Under the pieces are notes generated by a model. It did no database searches and was not told the origin of the DNA. It saw nothing but the letters and a program-made list of their open reading frames with translations. Made by a program: the position numbers and the translations under genes. From Acetobacter sacchari (GTDB lineage: Bacteria > Pseudomonadota > Alphaproteobacteria > Acetobacterales > Acetobacteraceae), in the NCBI RefSeq assembly GCF_017377715.1, contig NZ_JAFVMF010000009.1, forward strand, positions 62,001 through 126,000: DNA of 64,000 nucleotides. Direction: 5' to 3'. Below are positions 46,482 through 62,683 of this stretch, piece by piece; within the stretch, counting starts at the first letter, position 1; every line of letters starts with the position of its first letter.

Positions 46482-47159
46482 TCAGCGCTGCGGCGCCTGC
46501 TCGGCGGCGCGACGGTCCTGCGCCAGCGGGTCGTGAGCCAGGATTTCGCCCTTGAAAATCCAGACCTTCACGCCGCAGGTGCCGTACGTCGTTTTCGCCG
46601 TCGCGGTCCCGTAATCGATATCGGCGCGAAGCGTGTGCAACGGCACCCGCCCCTCGCGATACCACTCGATGCGAGCGATTTCAGCGCCGCCAAGACGTCC
46701 GGAGCAATTGATCCGGATGCCCTGCGCGCCGAGACGCATCGCCGACTGGACCGCGCGCTTCATGGCGCGGCGGAAAGCGACGCGACGCTCGAGCTGCTGC
46801 GCGATGTTCTCGGCGACCAGGGTCGCGTCGATCTCGGGCTTGCGAATCTCGACGATGTTCAGCGCAACGTCCGTCTTCGCCATCTTCGTCAGCTCCTTGC
46901 GGAGCGCGTCGATGTCCTGACCCTTCTTGCCGATGACCACGCCGGGACGCGCCGCGTAGATCGTCACGCGCGGCTTCTTCGCCGGGCGCTCGATCACAAC
47001 GCGGGAAACGCCTGCGCCAGCCAGCTTGCGGCGCAGAAACGCACGCAGCTTCAGATCGTCGTGCAGCAGACGGGAGTAGTCCGCATCGGCGTACCAGCGG
47101 CTGTCCCAGGTGCGGTTGATGCCGAGCCGAAGCCCGACCGGATTGACCTTATGTCCCAT
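46482..47159 (-). CDS. rpsC: 30S ribosomal protein S3
   Basis: A 225-residue S3. [25 protein letters not shown] opens it, a KH domain with [16 protein letters not shown] follows, and the C-terminal half has [31 protein letters not shown]. It lines the mRNA entry channel with S4 and S5. I placed the start at the conserved MGHKVN; 15 codons upstream remain open but overlap rplV. Confidence 0.97.
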   Translation of the reverse strand: MGHKVNPVGLRLGINRTWDSRWYADADYSRLLHDDLKLRAFLRRKLAGAGVSRVVIERPAKKPRVTIYAARPGVVIGKKGQDIDALRKELTKMAKTDVALNIVEIRKPEIDATLVAENIAQQLERRVAFRRAMKRAVQSAMRLGAQGIRINCSGRLGGAEIARIEWYREGRVPLHTLRADIDYGTATAKTTYGTCGVKVWIFKGEILAHDPLAQDRRAAEQAPQR

Positions 47160-47160
47160 C

Positions 47161-47568
47161 TCAGGCCGCCTTCTCTTCCTTGGTGATCTCGGGCTCGGGC
47201 GCACGCTCGGCCACGACGATCGTCAGGTGGCTGAAGAACTTCTCGATACGCGCCGAACGACCACGACCGCGGGCGTGAAAGCGCCGCATGACGATCGACT
47301 TGCCGACGTCGGCGGTCTTGACCACCAGCTGATCGACGTCGAGCTGGTGGTTGTTCTCCGCGTTTGCAATCGCGCTCTCCAGGGTCTTCTTGACCTGCTG
47401 GGCGATGCGACGCTTCGAGAAGGTAAGGGTCGCGACAGCCTGCGAAGCAGGCTTGTTGCGAATCAGACCAGCGACGAGATTGAGCTTGCGTGGGCTGACG
47501 CGGATGTTCCGCGTAATCGCCTGCGCTTCTGTCTCGCTCAGTCGACGAGGTTGCTTTGGCTTGCTCAT
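47161..47568 (-). CDS. rplV: 50S ribosomal protein L22
   Basis: A 135-residue L22. The core [51 protein letters not shown] and the tunnel hairpin [14 protein letters not shown] line the exit tunnel near the macrolide site. I chose the ATG at 47568 (MSKPKQ), preceded by GAGGGG; the frame is open 13 codons further. An acidic C-terminal tail follows. Confidence 0.96.
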   Translation of the reverse strand: MSKPKQPRRLSETEAQAITRNIRVSPRKLNLVAGLIRNKPASQAVATLTFSKRRIAQQVKKTLESAIANAENNHQLDVDQLVVKTADVGKSIVMRRFHARGRGRSARIEKFFSHLTIVVAERAPEPEITKEEKAA

Positions 47569-47569
47569 C

Positions 47570-47848
47570 TCAGCCCCTCTTCGACTTCTTGTCCGCGCCA
47601 TGCCCATGGAACGTACGTGTCGGAGAGAATTCGCCGAACTTGTGCCCGACCATATTCTCCGTCACCTGCACGGGCAGGAACTTGTGACCATTATAAACAC
47701 CGAAGGTCAGCCCCACGAACTGCGGCAGGATCGTGGAACGACGCGACCAGATCTTGATCACTTCGTTACGACCGGACGCGCGCGATGCGTCGGCTTTATT
47801 CAGTAGATACCCGTCCACGAACGGGCCTTTCCAGACGGAACGTGCCAT
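47570..47848 (-). CDS. rpsS: 30S ribosomal protein S19
   Basis: A 92-residue S19. [68 protein letters not shown] are conserved. It forms a complex with S13 in the 30S head and contacts A-site tRNA. It is 1 nt from rplV and 13 nt after rplB. Confidence 0.97.
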   Translation of the reverse strand: MARSVWKGPFVDGYLLNKADASRASGRNEVIKIWSRRSTILPQFVGLTFGVYNGHKFLPVQVTENMVGHKFGEFSPTRTFHGHGADKKSKRG

Positions 47849-47861
47849 CTCTTATTGCCCC

Positions 47862-48692
47862 TTACTTGCCGGTCTTCCGGCGACGGATGATCAGACTGTC
47901 CGTACGCTTGTTGACCCTGGTCTTGTAACCCTTCGTCGGCTTGCCCCACGGCGTAACCGGATGACGACCGCCCGAGGTGCGGCCTTCGCCACCACCATGC
48001 GGGTGATCGACCGGGTTCATGACGACGCCACGGTTGTGCGGACGACGTCCCAGCCAGCGAGCGCGACCCGCCTTACCAATGTGCTGGTTCATGTTGTCCG
48101 GATTGGACACGGCGCCGACCGTCGCCAGACATTCGCCACGTACGACGCGGAGTTCGCCTGACTGCAGCTTGATCTGCGCGTAACCGGCGTCCTTGCCGAC
48201 CAGCTGCGCATACGTGCCCGCAGCGCGAGCCAGCTTGCCGCCGGCGCCCTGCTTCAGCTCGATGTTGTGCACGATGGTGCCGACCGGAATGGCCGACAGC
48301 GGCATCGCGTTACCTGGCTTGATGTCCACACGCGCGCCAGCGACGATCTGGTCGCCAACCTTCAGACGCTGCGGGGCCAGAATATATGCCAGCTCACCGT
48401 CTTCGTACTTGATCAGTGCGATGAACGCGGTGCGGTTCGGGTCATATTCCAGACGCTCAACCGTGCCGACGACGTCGAACTTGCGACGCTTGAAGTCGAC
48501 GAAACGATAAGACTGCTTGTGTCCACCGCCACGGAAGAAAGACGTCGTACGGCCATGATTGTTACGGCCGCCCGATTTGTTCTTGCCTTCGGTCAACTGC
48601 TTGACCGGCTTGCCCTTCCAAAGGTCGGACCGATCAATCAGAACCGTGCCACGAAGGCTCGGCGTGACGGGACTAAAGTGCTTCAGTGCCAT
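47862..48692 (-). CDS. rplB: 50S ribosomal protein L2
   Basis: A 276-residue L2. [14 protein letters not shown] opens it, [24 protein letters not shown] follows, and the C-terminal [34 protein letters not shown] holds the histidine near the peptidyl-transferase centre (HGGGEG). It is a primary 23S binder that also bridges the subunits. No unusual features are apparent. Confidence 0.98.
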   Translation of the reverse strand: MALKHFSPVTPSLRGTVLIDRSDLWKGKPVKQLTEGKNKSGGRNNHGRTTSFFRGGGHKQSYRFVDFKRRKFDVVGTVERLEYDPNRTAFIALIKYEDGELAYILAPQRLKVGDQIVAGARVDIKPGNAMPLSAIPVGTIVHNIELKQGAGGKLARAAGTYAQLVGKDAGYAQIKLQSGELRVVRGECLATVGAVSNPDNMNQHIGKAGRARWLGRRPHNRGVVMNPVDHPHGGGEGRTSGGRHPVTPWGKPTKGYKTRVNKRTDSLIIRRRKTGK

Positions 48693-48708
48693 GTGTCGAT
48701 ACCCCGCG

Positions 48709-49044
48709 TCACGCCAGCTTCGCGGTCAGGTCGATGGACTGACCTTCCGCGAGCTGCACGAACGCCTTCTTGATGTCGGAGCGCTGTCCGGGGCGACCCT
48801 TGAAGCGCTTCGCCTTACCTTTCTGGACCAGCGTGTTCACGCCCAGAACCTTCACGCCGAACAGGCCCTCGACCGCAGCCTTGATTTCCGGCTTCGTCGC
48901 GGACAGCGCAACCTTGAAGACCATCTGGTTCTTCTCGGAGAGCGCAGTCGCCTTTTCCGTGATCAACGGAGCCCGGACGATGTCGAACATCGCCTCCTTG
49001 GACATCCGCTCCGCTTTCTTGCGGATCGCAAGCACGTTGGTCAT
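48709..49044 (-). CDS. rplW: 50S ribosomal protein L23
   Basis: A 111-residue L23. The core [54 protein letters not shown] matches the family. L23 flanks the exit tunnel and docks trigger factor and SecY-targeting factors. I kept the ATG at 49044 because it overlaps the rplD stop (ATGA); about 18 residues precede the conserved core, so the ATG at 49005 is an alternative. Confidence 0.94.
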   Translation of the reverse strand: MTNVLAIRKKAERMSKEAMFDIVRAPLITEKATALSEKNQMVFKVALSATKPEIKAAVEGLFGVKVLGVNTLVQKGKAKRFKGRPGQRSDIKKAFVQLAEGQSIDLTAKLA

Positions 49045-49658
49045 GCCAGGCGCTCCTTCAGGCCCTCAACGCCGGCGCGGGTGATCGCCAGAACGTCGTG
49101 GTTGAGAATGTCATAGACGTTCGCGCCGATGGTCGGCAGGACGTCGATCTTCGGCAGGTTGCGCGCAGCGCGACCAAACGCCTCGTTGATCGACGCGCCA
49201 TCCACGATGAGCGCCGACGACCAACCGAGAACCTTCAGCTTCGCAGCCAATTCGGCCGTCTTGCTGACGCCATCCGTCGAGTCGAGAACGATCAGCTTGC
49301 CGTCCTTCGCCTTCTGCGACAGAGCGGAGATCAGACCGAGGCGGCGAACCTTCTTCGGCAGATCATAACCGTGATCGCGCACGACCGGACCATGAACGGC
49401 GCCGCCGGTGCGGAACTGCGGCGCACGAAGCGAACCCTGACGAGCCGAGCCGGTGCCCTTCTGCTTGTAGGGCTTCTTGGTCGTGCCGGAGACTTCGCCC
49501 ATGCCCTTCACCTTGTGGGTGCCGGCGCGGCGCTTGGCCAGCTGCCAGTGAACCACGCGCGCCATAATGTCGGCGCGGGGAGCGGTTGCGAAAATCTCGT
49601 CCGGCAGGGTCGCTGTGCCAGCGCTGCCGTTATCGAGCGTCTTGATGTCGAGTTCCAT
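49041..49658 (-). CDS. rplD: 50S ribosomal protein L4
   Basis: A 205-residue L4. The long loop [33 protein letters not shown] reaches the exit tunnel constriction and macrolide site. In E. coli L4 also represses the S10 operon by binding the rpsJ leader; the structured leader before rpsJ here makes a similar circuit conceivable but unproven. It lies 5 nt after rplC. Confidence 0.96.
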   Translation of the reverse strand: MELDIKTLDNGSAGTATLPDEIFATAPRADIMARVVHWQLAKRRAGTHKVKGMGEVSGTTKKPYKQKGTGSARQGSLRAPQFRTGGAVHGPVVRDHGYDLPKKVRRLGLISALSQKAKDGKLIVLDSTDGVSKTAELAAKLKVLGWSSALIVDGASINEAFGRAARNLPKIDVLPTIGANVYDILNHDVLAITRAGVEGLKERLA

Positions 49659-49663
49659 GGTCC

Positions 49664-50347
49664 TCAGCCCTCCGCCGTCGCGAGGGCTGCCGGATACGGC
49701 GCCTCGGCATGACGGGCCTTCTTGATCGCGTCGCGGACCATAACCAGTCCGTTCTTGGCGCCCGGGATCGAACCACGAATCATCAGCAGGTTCTTTTCCG
49801 GATCGACCGCCGCCACTTCAAGGTTCAACGTCGTAATGCGCTCGTCACCGAGGTGACCGGCCATCTTCTTGTTCTTGAAGGTCTTGCCGGGATCCTGACG
49901 GTTACCGGTAGAACCATGAGAACGGTGAGAGACGGACACGCCGTGTGTGGCTTCAAGGCCGCGGAAGTTCCAGCGCTTCATGGCGCCAGCGAAGCCCTTG
50001 CCCTTGCTGGTGCCGGTCACGTCAACCTTCTGCCCCACCACGAAGTGGGAAGCGAGAATGCGTGCGCCTGACTCAAGCACGGCGTCAGCGTCGACGCGGA
50101 ATTCGCGCACGACCTTCTTGGGCTCGACCTTCACGCGGGCATAATGGCCACGGTTCGGCTGCGAGACGTTCTTTACCTTGGCGTTGCCGAGGCCGAGCTG
50201 CACGGCGGTGTACCCGTCGCGCTCGATCGTCTTCGACTCAACCACCTGCAACTCATCGAGGTGCAGGACAGTGACCGGGACGTGTGTCCCGTCTTCCTTG
50301 AATAGCCGGGTCATACCCAGCTTTCTTGCGATCAATCCGGTGCGCAT
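49664..50347 (-). CDS. rplC: 50S ribosomal protein L3
   Basis: A 227-residue L3. [32 protein letters not shown] opens it. The central [56 protein letters not shown] is the loop near the peptidyl-transferase centre, containing the methylated Gln-equivalent. I chose the ATG at 50347; ten codons upstream stay open but overlap the conserved spacing to rpsJ. It initiates 50S assembly with L24. Confidence 0.97.
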   Translation of the reverse strand: MRTGLIARKLGMTRLFKEDGTHVPVTVLHLDELQVVESKTIERDGYTAVQLGLGNAKVKNVSQPNRGHYARVKVEPKKVVREFRVDADAVLESGARILASHFVVGQKVDVTGTSKGKGFAGAMKRWNFRGLEATHGVSVSHRSHGSTGNRQDPGKTFKNKKMAGHLGDERITTLNLEVAAVDPEKNLLMIRGSIPGAKNGLVMVRDAIKKARHAEAPYPAALATAEG

Positions 50348-50357
50348 CGTCTGGACC

Positions 50358-50666
50358 TTAGAGTTTGATCTCGACATCTACGCCAGCGGCGAGGTCGAGC
50401 TTCATGAGGGCGTCCACGGTCTGCGGGGTCGGCTCGACAATGTCGAGCAGCCGGCGATGAGTCCGAATTTCGAACTGCTCGCGGCTTTTCTTGTCCACGT
50501 GGGGTGAGCGGTTCACAGTGAACCGTTCGATATGCGTCGGCAGCGGGATAGGACCCCGAACCCGCGCACCCGTACGCTTCGCCGTGTTGACGATTTCCTT
50601 CGTGCTGTTGTCGAGCACGCGGTGATCGTACGCCTTCAGGCGAATGCGGATGTTCTGGTTGTCCAT
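50358..50666 (-). CDS. rpsJ: 30S ribosomal protein S10
   Basis: A 102-residue S10. [77 protein letters not shown] is fully conserved. It sits in the 30S head and doubles as the NusE antitermination factor. It starts the S10 operon; the 148 nt between the tuf stop and its ATG are highly structured. Confidence 0.97.
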   Translation of the reverse strand: MDNQNIRIRLKAYDHRVLDNSTKEIVNTAKRTGARVRGPIPLPTHIERFTVNRSPHVDKKSREQFEIRTHRRLLDIVEPTPQTVDALMKLDLAAGVDVEIKL

Positions 50667-50709
50667 CGTCTTGTTCAGTCCAACTTTCTCGTCCGGCCCA
50701 GGTAAGCAA

Positions 50710-50777
50710 CCGGCCGGGGTCTGCCCGTAAATTTCCCGCCGCCAAGTAAGACCCCGGCCGGATCGCTCCGACCGGGG
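50710..50777 (-). promoter_or_regulatory. Competing hairpins in the tuf-rpsJ leader
   Basis: On the minus strand, segment A (50777-50767, CCCCGGTCGGA) pairs with segment B (50762-50752, TCCGGCCGGGG) over 11 bp closed by a GCGA tetraloop. The same B segment (extended to 50761-50750) also pairs perfectly over 12 bp with segment C (50721-50710), leaving a 28-nt loop. The two structures exclude each other, as in attenuators or ribosomal-protein sensors. The last base of C lies 43 nt before the rpsJ ATG. Confidence 0.6.
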
Positions 50778-50798
50778 CCACTCAGTTCAGGGCCCGTT

Positions 50799-50812
50799 GG
50801 GGCGCCTGCCCC
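50799..50812 (-). terminator. Short hairpin directly after tuf
   Basis: A GGGGC/GCCCC stem with a 4-nt loop abuts the tuf stop codon. It lacks a T-run, so it may only protect the 3' end or pause polymerase. Confidence 0.4.
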
Positions 50813-50814
50813 GA

Positions 50815-52005
<1,191 letters not shown>

Positions 52006-52100
52006 CGTCTCTCTCCGTTACCCGCAAATCTGCGGGATGCGGTTGTTTACTCTGTAGTCCGGCGCCACGACCAGCGGCGCAAGGAAGGAAAAACCGTCAG

Positions 52101-52577
52101 TTACCAGCGGTAGTGACTGAAGGCCTTGTTCGCTTCCGCCATGCGGTGCGTGTCTTCCCGCTTCTTCACTGCGGCGCCGCGATTGTTCACAGCATCAAGC
52201 AGCTCGTTGGACAAGCGGTCCTGCATCGTGTTTTCGCCGCGCTTGCGCGAAGCGTCGATCAGCCAGCGGATCGCCAGCGCCTGACGGCGCTCGGCCCGGA
52301 CTTCGACCGGAACCTGATACGTAGCACCGCCAACGCGGCGCGAACGGACCTCAACGGCCGGCTTCACGTTGTCCAGAGCGCTGTGGAACATGACCACAGG
52401 ATCGGCAGACGCGCCGCCGCGACGACGCATCGTCTCGAGCGCGCCGTAGACGATGCCTTCGGCGGTGGATTTCTTTCCATCGTACATCAGCGCGTTCATG
52501 AAACGCGTGATCACGATGTCTCCGAACTTCGGATCGGGAAGGATCTCGCGCTTTACAGCGCGGTGACGGCGACTCAT
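52101..52577 (-). CDS. rpsG: 30S ribosomal protein S7
   Basis: A 158-residue S7. [48 protein letters not shown] and [32 protein letters not shown] are conserved. It nucleates the 30S head and in E. coli represses the str operon by binding between rpsL and rpsG; here that gap is only about 15 nt, so an equivalent site would need a different place. Confidence 0.97.
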   Translation of the reverse strand: MSRRHRAVKREILPDPKFGDIVITRFMNALMYDGKKSTAEGIVYGALETMRRRGGASADPVVMFHSALDNVKPAVEVRSRRVGGATYQVPVEVRAERRQALAIRWLIDASRKRGENTMQDRLSNELLDAVNNRGAAVKKREDTHRMAEANKAFSHYRW

Positions 52578-52592
52578 GCCTCGATATTCCTC

Positions 52593-52964
52593 TTACTTCG
52601 GACGCTTCGCGCCGTACAGCGAACGGCGTTGACGACGCTTTGCGATGCCCTGCGTATCGAGCACGCCGCGCAGGATGTGGTAACGCACGCCCGGAAGATC
52701 CTTCACGCGGCCGCCGCGGATAAGGACGACGCTATGCTCCTGAAGGTTGTGACCTTCACCCGGAATGTAGCTCACCACCTCGTAGCCGTTCGTCAGACGC
52801 ACCTTGGCGACCTTACGCAGCGCCGAGTTCGGCTTCTTCGGAGTGGTCGTATAGACGCGGGTGCAGACACCGCGCTTCTGAGGGCAACCCTGGAGGGCCG
52901 GCACCTTGTTGCGCTTGGCCGCGGGCTCGCGCCCCTTGGCGATCAGCTGGTTGATGGTCGGCAT
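52593..52964 (-). CDS. rpsL: 30S ribosomal protein S12
   Basis: A 123-residue S12. [55 protein letters not shown] and [33 protein letters not shown] are intact, including both lysines whose change gives streptomycin resistance. It controls decoding accuracy. I placed the start at MPTINQ; the frame remains open 21 codons upstream in the leader. It is the first gene of the str operon. Confidence 0.97.
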   Translation of the reverse strand: MPTINQLIAKGREPAAKRNKVPALQGCPQKRGVCTRVYTTTPKKPNSALRKVAKVRLTNGYEVVSYIPGEGHNLQEHSVVLIRGGRVKDLPGVRYHILRGVLDTQGIAKRRQRRSLYGAKRPK

Positions 52965-53383
52965 GCGCCCTTCCCGATCCTTACACAGTTCGGCCGGCCA
53001 ACCTTCCTTCCGGTTGCCGACTGTCATTCAAAACGAACTCCTTCAGGCGCGAACGCCCGAGGAGCCTATGTTTGCATCCGGCCTTGGCCCACCCCAATCG
53101 GGACGTGCGGCGCCACATGCTTGCTCTGCTACATTCAGCAACCACGCCCGAAAAGCATTCGGAATACGGGGAGCCGAGGGCGCGGAACCTACGGTCGCTG
53201 GCGACGTGAGTCAAGCAGAGTCACCCGATTCGCGGCCGATTTCCCTGTTGCGAAACTCTGACATGCGCCCTGAAGAAAGGGGCCGTTCGGTCGTAACGCA
53301 ACGAACTGCCGCGCTCTTACCGTTAATGAGCGTCTTTCGCCAGTAAAATCGGCAGCGCATGGCGGAAAAACAGACTTTTAATG
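52965..53383 (-). other. Leader and promoter region of the str operon
   Basis: About 420 bases without a gene between rpoC and rpsL. It holds a sigma70-like promoter and a transcribed leader of roughly 215 nt ahead of rpsL, long enough for regulation by antitermination or a ribosomal protein. Upstream of the promoter nothing recognisable was seen. Confidence 0.55.
53186..53214 (-). promoter_or_regulatory. Sigma70-like promoter for rpsL-rpsG-tuf
   Basis: On the minus strand, TTGACT (53214-53209) and TAGGTT (53191-53186) are separated by 17 bases, the ideal spacing. The -35 box is close to consensus, the -10 box moderate. It lies about 220 bases before the rpsL ATG. Confidence 0.65.
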
Positions 53384-53411
53384 AAAAAGGCCGGGGACGA
53401 GCCCCGGCCTT
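53384..53411 (-). terminator. Intrinsic terminator after rpoC
   Basis: A 10-bp GC-rich stem (AAGGCCGGGG with CCCCGGCCTT, 53387-53396 and 53402-53411) has a 5-nt loop. On the minus strand it is followed by a T5 run. It lies about 26 nt after the rpoC stop and separates the rif and str operons. Confidence 0.92.
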
Positions 53412-53436
53412 CTCCAGTTACAAGAGGGACGGCAGC

Positions 53437-57760
<4,324 letters not shown>

Positions 57761-60700
57761 TCACTTTTCGCCGCTTTCCAGATCGACGTTCAGCCCGAGC
57801 GACTTCAGTTCCTTGATCAGAACGTTGAAGCTCTCCGGGATGCCTGCCTCGAAATCGTCCTGCTCGCGCACGATCGACTCGTAAACCTTGGTTCGGCCGG
57901 ACACGTCGTCGGACTTCACGGTCAGCATTTCCTGCAGCGTGTAGGCGGCGCCGTAAGCCTCAAGCGCCCAAACCTCCATCTCTCCGAAGCGCTGTCCACC
58001 GAACTGCGCCTTACCGCCCAGCGGCTGCTGGGTGACGAGCGAGTACGGACCGATCGAACGAGCATGGATCTTGTCGTCGACCAAGTGATGCAGCTTCAGC
58101 ATGTAGATGTAGCCGACGGTCGTCTTGCGCTCGAACGGCTCGCCAGTGCGGCCGTCGATGAGCTGGGATTGACCCGACTTGTCCACACCCGCCTTGGTCA
58201 GCATCGCCTCGATGTCGGGGATCGACGCGCCGTCGAACACCGGCGTCGCGATCGGCACGCCCTTGCGGAGGTTCCCGGCCAGCTCGACCAGCTGATCGTG
58301 GTTCATCGTGGCGATATCGTCTTCGTAGACTTTCTCGCCGTAGACGTCCTTCAGCTCGTCGAGAAGCGCCTGCTTCTTCTCGCCCGTGCGCTGATACTCA
58401 TCCACCAGATCGCCGATGCCGCGACCGATGTTGGCGCAGGCCCAGCCCAGATGGGTCTCGAGAATCTGACCGACGTTCATGCGTGACGGCACGCCGAGCG
58501 GGTTCAACACCAGATCGACCGAGGTTCCGTCTTCAAGGAACGGCATGTCCTCGACAGGCACCACGCGAGAGACGACGCCCTTGTTTCCGTGGCGACCGGC
58601 CATCTTGTCGCCCGGCTGTAGCTTGCGCTTCACCGCGACGAACACCTTGACCATCTTCATCACGCCGGGAGGCAGTTCGTCGCCGCGCTGCAGTTTCTCG
58701 ACCTTGCTGTCGAAACGCGCCTGAATCTTCTGCACCGACGCGTCGAACTCACGACGCAGGGTCTCCAGTTCGGCGACGACGGCGTCATCGGCCACGGAAA
58801 CGTTGCGCCATGCGCCACGAGGCACCTCGGCGAGAACTTCTTCCGTGATGACCGTGCCGGACTTGATGCCCTTGAAGCCCGTTCCCGCAGTCTGGTCGAG
58901 CAGACGCTCACGCAGACGGTTGTAGAACGAACGCTCCTGAATGCCGCGCTCGTCGTCGCGGTCCTTCGCCAGACGCTCAATTTCTGCGCGCTCGATCGCC
59001 ATCGCACGCTCGTCCTTGTCGACGCCGCGGCGGGAGAAGACGCGAACGTCGACGATCGTGCCGGTCGTGCCGGGCGGCAGACGCAGCGACGTGTCGCGCA
59101 CGTCGGACGCCTTCTCGCCGAAGATAGCGCGCAGAAGCTTCTCTTCCGGCGTCATCGGGCTCTCGCCCTTCGGCGTGACCTTGCCGACCAGAATGTCGCC
59201 AGGGTTCACTTCCGCGCCGACATAGACGATGCCCGCCTCGTCAAGGCTGCGCAGGGCTTCTTCACCGACATTCGGGATGTCGCGCGTGATTTCTTCCTGA
59301 CCCAGCTTCGTGTCGCGGGCCATGACTTCGAATTCCTCGATGTGGATCGAGGTGAACACGTCATCACGGGCGATACGTTCGGAGATGAGGATCGAATCTT
59401 CGAAGTTGTAACCGTTCCACGGCATGAACGCGACGAGCACGTTGCGGCCGAGAGCCAGTTCACCCAGCTCCGTCGACGGACCGTCGGCGATGATGTCCCC
59501 GGCGGCGACCTGATCGCCCACGCGCACCAGCGGACGCTGGTTGATGCAGGTGGACTGGTTGGAGCGCGAGTACTTACGCAGACGATAGATGTCCACGCCC
59601 TGCGTCGAACCCGTGTCGCCCGTTGCGCGCACCACGATACGCGCGCCGTCGATCTGATCGACGATACCGGCACGGCGGGCAACGATGGTGGCGCCAGAGT
59701 CGTGCGCGACCGCCGCTTCCATGCCCGTGCCGACCAGCGGCGCGTCGGAGCGGACCAGCGGCACCGCCTGACGCTGCATGTTCGAGCCCATCAGTGCGCG
59801 GTTGGCGTCATCGTTCTCAAGGAACGGAATCAGCGCGGCGGCGACGGACACAAGCTGCTTCGGCGAGACGTCGCAGGCCGTGACGTCGGTTGGCGGCACC
59901 AGACGGAAGTCGCCGCCACGACGCACGGAAACGAGCTCCGAGGTCAGCTTACCTTCGGCGTCCTGCTTGGCGTCAGCCTGCGCGACGATGAGGCGCTCTT
60001 CCTCCATGGCGGAAAGATATTTCCAGCCATCCTGAAGGACGCCGTCCTTCACCAGGCGGTACGGGGTTTCGATGAACCCGTACTTGTTCACCTTCGCGTA
60101 CGTCGCCAGCGAGTTGATCAGACCGATGTTCGGACCTTCCGGCGTCTCGATCGGGCAAATACGGCCGTAATGGGTCGGATGCACGTCACGGACCTCGAAG
60201 CCCGCGCGCTCACGCGTCAGACCGCCCGGGCCAAGCGCCGAGAGACGACGCTTGTGCGTCACTTCGGAAAGCGGGTTGGTCTGGTCCATGAACTGGCTGA
60301 GCTGCGACGAGCCGAAGAACTCACGCACAGCGGCTGCGGCCGGCTTCGCGTTGATCAGGTCGTGCGGCATGACAGTGTCGATATCGACCGAGCCCATGCG
60401 TTCGCGGATGGCGCGCTCCATGCGGAGCAGGCCGACGCGGTACTGGTTCTCCATCAGTTCGCCGACCGACCGCACACGACGGTTGCCGAGGTTGTCGATG
60501 TCGTCGATCTGGCCGCGACCGTCCTTCAGGTCGCACATCATCTTGATGGAGCGAAGGATGTCTTCCTTGCGAAGCACGCGAACCGTGTCCGGGCAATCGA
60601 CGCCCAGACGCATGTTCATCTTCACGCGGCCAACAGCCGACAGGTCGTAACGGTCGGGATCAAAGAACAGGCCACGGAACATCGCTTCCGCCGTCTCGGC

Positions 60701-61933
60701 GGTCGGCGGCTCGCCGGGGCGCATGACGCGGTAGATGTCGATCAGCGCCTCGTCGCGACTGCCGTTCTTGTCGACCGTAAGCGTGTTGCGAATCCACGGG
60801 CCATTGGCCGAGTCGACGGCGAGCGTCGGCAGCTCGGTAAGGCCAGCCTCCTCCAGCGCCGCCAGACGGGCTTCCGTCAGCTCTTCACCGGCTTCGCCGT
60901 AGATCTCGCCCGTCTGCATGTTGACGATGTCATGCGCAATGAAACGGCCGAGCAGATCAGCCTCGCCGACCAGCACTTCCTTCGTCGTCTCGGCGATCTT
61001 GCGGACAGAGCGAGCGGTCAGCTTCGTGTCGGCGGTGGCGACGACTTCGCCGGACTCGGCGTCAACCAGGTCCGAAAGCAGCTTCTGTCCACGGAACGCC
61101 TCGGGGTCGAACGGGCGCGCCCAACCCTTCGGGGTCTTGGCGAAAGTCACCGTGCCGTAGAAGAAGCCGAGAATTTCATCCGCGTCCATGCCACGGATAT
61201 CCAGCGAGTCGACGTCGCCGCCCTCTTCCAGCTTCTTTGCGCGCGCGGCTTCGGAGTGCACGCCTTCAAGGGCGTACAGCAGCGTCGTCACCGGCAGCTT
61301 ACGCTTGCGGTCGATGCGGACGTAGATCAGGTCCTTCGCGTCGAATTCGAAGTCGAGCCACGAACCGCGATAGGGGATCACGCGAGCCGTGAACAGATAC
61401 TTGCCGGACGAGTGCGTCTTGCCCTTGTCGTGATCGAAGAACACGCCGGGCGAACGGTGCATCTGGCTGACGATGACGCGTTCTGTGCCGTTGATGATGA
61501 AGGTGCCGTTATCCGTCATCAGGGGCATGTCGCCCATGTAAACGGGCTGCTCCTTGATGTCGCGGATCGAGCGCGAACCGGTGTCCTCGTCAACGTCCCA
61601 GACGATCAGACGGAGAATGACCTTCAGCGGCGCGGCGAAGGTCAGGCCACGCTGGATGCATTCCTCGACGTCGTATTTCGGCTCTTCAAATTCGTAATGC
61701 ACGAACTCGAGACGCCCACGACCGGCGAAGTCATTGATCGGGAAAACCGAGCGGAAAACTTCCTGCAGACCCGTCTGGGTGCGCGCATCAGGCGAGACGT
61801 TCGCCTGCAGGAAGGCTTCGTAGGACGCGCGCTGCACGTCGATAAGGTTAGGCATCGGGGCGATTTCGGGGATTTTCCCGAAGCTCTTGCGTATCCGCTT
61901 GCGCCCTGTGAACGATTTCGAGATTGCGTTCAT
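57761..61933 (-). CDS. rpoB: RNA polymerase beta subunit
   Basis: A 1390-residue beta subunit. The rifampicin pocket [31 protein letters not shown] carries the wild-type Asp, His and Ser residues associated with drug sensitivity. [24 protein letters not shown] and the C-terminal [33 protein letters not shown] are conserved. I chose the ATG at 61933 (MNAISKSF), the usual alphaproteobacterial N-terminus; the open frame continues 48 codons upstream into the intergenic gap and is not likely coding. Confidence 0.98.
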   Translation of the reverse strand: MNAISKSFTGRKRIRKSFGKIPEIAPMPNLIDVQRASYEAFLQANVSPDARTQTGLQEVFRSVFPINDFAGRGRLEFVHYEFEEPKYDVEECIQRGLTFAAPLKVILRLIVWDVDEDTGSRSIRDIKEQPVYMGDMPLMTDNGTFIINGTERVIVSQMHRSPGVFFDHDKGKTHSSGKYLFTARVIPYRGSWLDFEFDAKDLIYVRIDRKRKLPVTTLLYALEGVHSEAARAKKLEEGGDVDSLDIRGMDADEILGFFYGTVTFAKTPKGWARPFDPEAFRGQKLLSDLVDAESGEVVATADTKLTARSVRKIAETTKEVLVGEADLLGRFIAHDIVNMQTGEIYGEAGEELTEARLAALEEAGLTELPTLAVDSANGPWIRNTLTVDKNGSRDEALIDIYRVMRPGEPPTAETAEAMFRGLFFDPDRYDLSAVGRVKMNMRLGVDCPDTVRVLRKEDILRSIKMMCDLKDGRGQIDDIDNLGNRRVRSVGELMENQYRVGLLRMERAIRERMGSVDIDTVMPHDLINAKPAAAAVREFFGSSQLSQFMDQTNPLSEVTHKRRLSALGPGGLTRERAGFEVRDVHPTHYGRICPIETPEGPNIGLINSLATYAKVNKYGFIETPYRLVKDGVLQDGWKYLSAMEEERLIVAQADAKQDAEGKLTSELVSVRRGGDFRLVPPTDVTACDVSPKQLVSVAAALIPFLENDDANRALMGSNMQRQAVPLVRSDAPLVGTGMEAAVAHDSGATIVARRAGIVDQIDGARIVVRATGDTGSTQGVDIYRLRKYSRSNQSTCINQRPLVRVGDQVAAGDIIADGPSTELGELALGRNVLVAFMPWNGYNFEDSILISERIARDDVFTSIHIEEFEVMARDTKLGQEEITRDIPNVGEEALRSLDEAGIVYVGAEVNPGDILVGKVTPKGESPMTPEEKLLRAIFGEKASDVRDTSLRLPPGTTGTIVDVRVFSRRGVDKDERAMAIERAEIERLAKDRDDERGIQERSFYNRLRERLLDQTAGTGFKGIKSGTVITEEVLAEVPRGAWRNVSVADDAVVAELETLRREFDASVQKIQARFDSKVEKLQRGDELPPGVMKMVKVFVAVKRKLQPGDKMAGRHGNKGVVSRVVPVEDMPFLEDGTSVDLVLNPLGVPSRMNVGQILETHLGWACANIGRGIGDLVDEYQRTGEKKQALLDELKDVYGEKVYEDDIATMNHDQLVELAGNLRKGVPIATPVFDGASIPDIEAMLTKAGVDKSGQSQLIDGRTGEPFERKTTVGYIYMLKLHHLVDDKIHARSIGPYSLVTQQPLGGKAQFGGQRFGEMEVWALEAYGAAYTLQEMLTVKSDDVSGRTKVYESIVREQDDFEAGIPESFNVLIKELKSLGLNVDLESGEK

Positions 61934-62214
61934 GTCTTTACTGCCCCGTCCCTGCCGTCGGACCATCCGGCCGCCCGTAGCTGCATACCCGCAACCACCG
62001 GCGGCCGGACGGTCCGGCCGTAATTCACACCAGCCGCGCGGCCGCCATCCGCGCTTCGCCTGCGCGGAGCGCCCCAAAAGGCGCCGCGCCTGACGATCCG
62101 TTCACACAGACCGCCACAGACGAACGGGCGGAGGCCAAAGACGACCCCCGCCCAAAAACTCTTTCAAAAACCTCGACGGGACATAAACCACCGTCCCGCC
62201 AAAAGCACCCGTCG
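61934..62214 (-). other. rplL-rpoB intercistronic region
   Basis: 281 nt between L7/L12 and the beta subunit gene. It holds an attenuator-like hairpin with T5 at its rplL end. The rest is GC-rich, containing CGGCCGGACGGTCCGGCCG-type inverted repeats near 62005-62023. In E. coli this gap has a partial terminator and an RNase III site; a comparable role is inferred. Confidence 0.55.
62166..62200 (-). terminator. Attenuator-like hairpin after rplL
   Basis: On the minus strand GGCGGGAC pairs with GTCCCGTC (8 bp, one G-T) around a 10-nt loop, followed after GAGG by T5. It begins 15 nt after the rplL stop and probably makes only part of the transcripts continue into rpoBC, giving more L7/L12 than polymerase. 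Confidence 0.75.
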
Positions 62215-62589
62215 TTATTTGATTTCGACGGAAGCGCCGTTCTCTTCGAGAACCTTCTTGATCTTCTCGGCTTCGTCCTTGTTGACGCCTTCCTTGACGG
62301 TCTTCGGCGCGCCCTCGACCAGATCCTTCGCCTCTTTCAGGCCCAGACCCGTGATGGTGCGGATTTCCTTGATCACGTTGATCTTCTTGTCGCCAGACTT
62401 GGCGAGGATCACGGTGAACTCGGTCTGCTCTTCAGCAGGCGCAGCCGCAGCGGCAGCCGGACCGGCGGCGACAGCGACCGGAGCAGCGGCGGAAACGCCC
62501 CACTTCTCTTCGAGCAGCTTGGACAGCTCAGCGGCTTCGAGAACGGTAAGAGCGGAAAGCTCGTCAACAATCTTGTTCAGATCGGCCAT
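62215..62589 (-). CDS. rplL: 50S ribosomal protein L7/L12
   Basis: A 124-residue stalk protein. The N-terminal dimerisation domain (about 1-33) is [30 protein letters not shown]. An Ala/Val/Pro-rich hinge (about 34-52) follows, and the C-terminal factor-binding domain shows [45 protein letters not shown]. It recruits elongation factor GTPases in several copies per ribosome. It follows rplJ by 94 nt. Confidence 0.97.
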   Translation of the reverse strand: MADLNKIVDELSALTVLEAAELSKLLEEKWGVSAAAPVAVAAGPAAAAAAPAEEQTEFTVILAKSGDKKINVIKEIRTITGLGLKEAKDLVEGAPKTVKEGVNKDEAEKIKKVLEENGASVEIK

Positions 62590-62683
62590 GGTTAGTCTTC
62601 CTAATATAGATACCGGTTATCGATACACAACCCGGCGAAAGCCGGACGTGCGAATTTTCTTGTCCCCGCGCGCGGGGACAGGG

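Noticed and set aside
60255-60350. Possible rifampicin-resistance change in rpoB (Thr instead of Asn beside the key Asp).
   Set aside because: The resistance-defining Asp, His and Ser positions are wild type; the Asn-to-Thr difference is likely a lineage variant.
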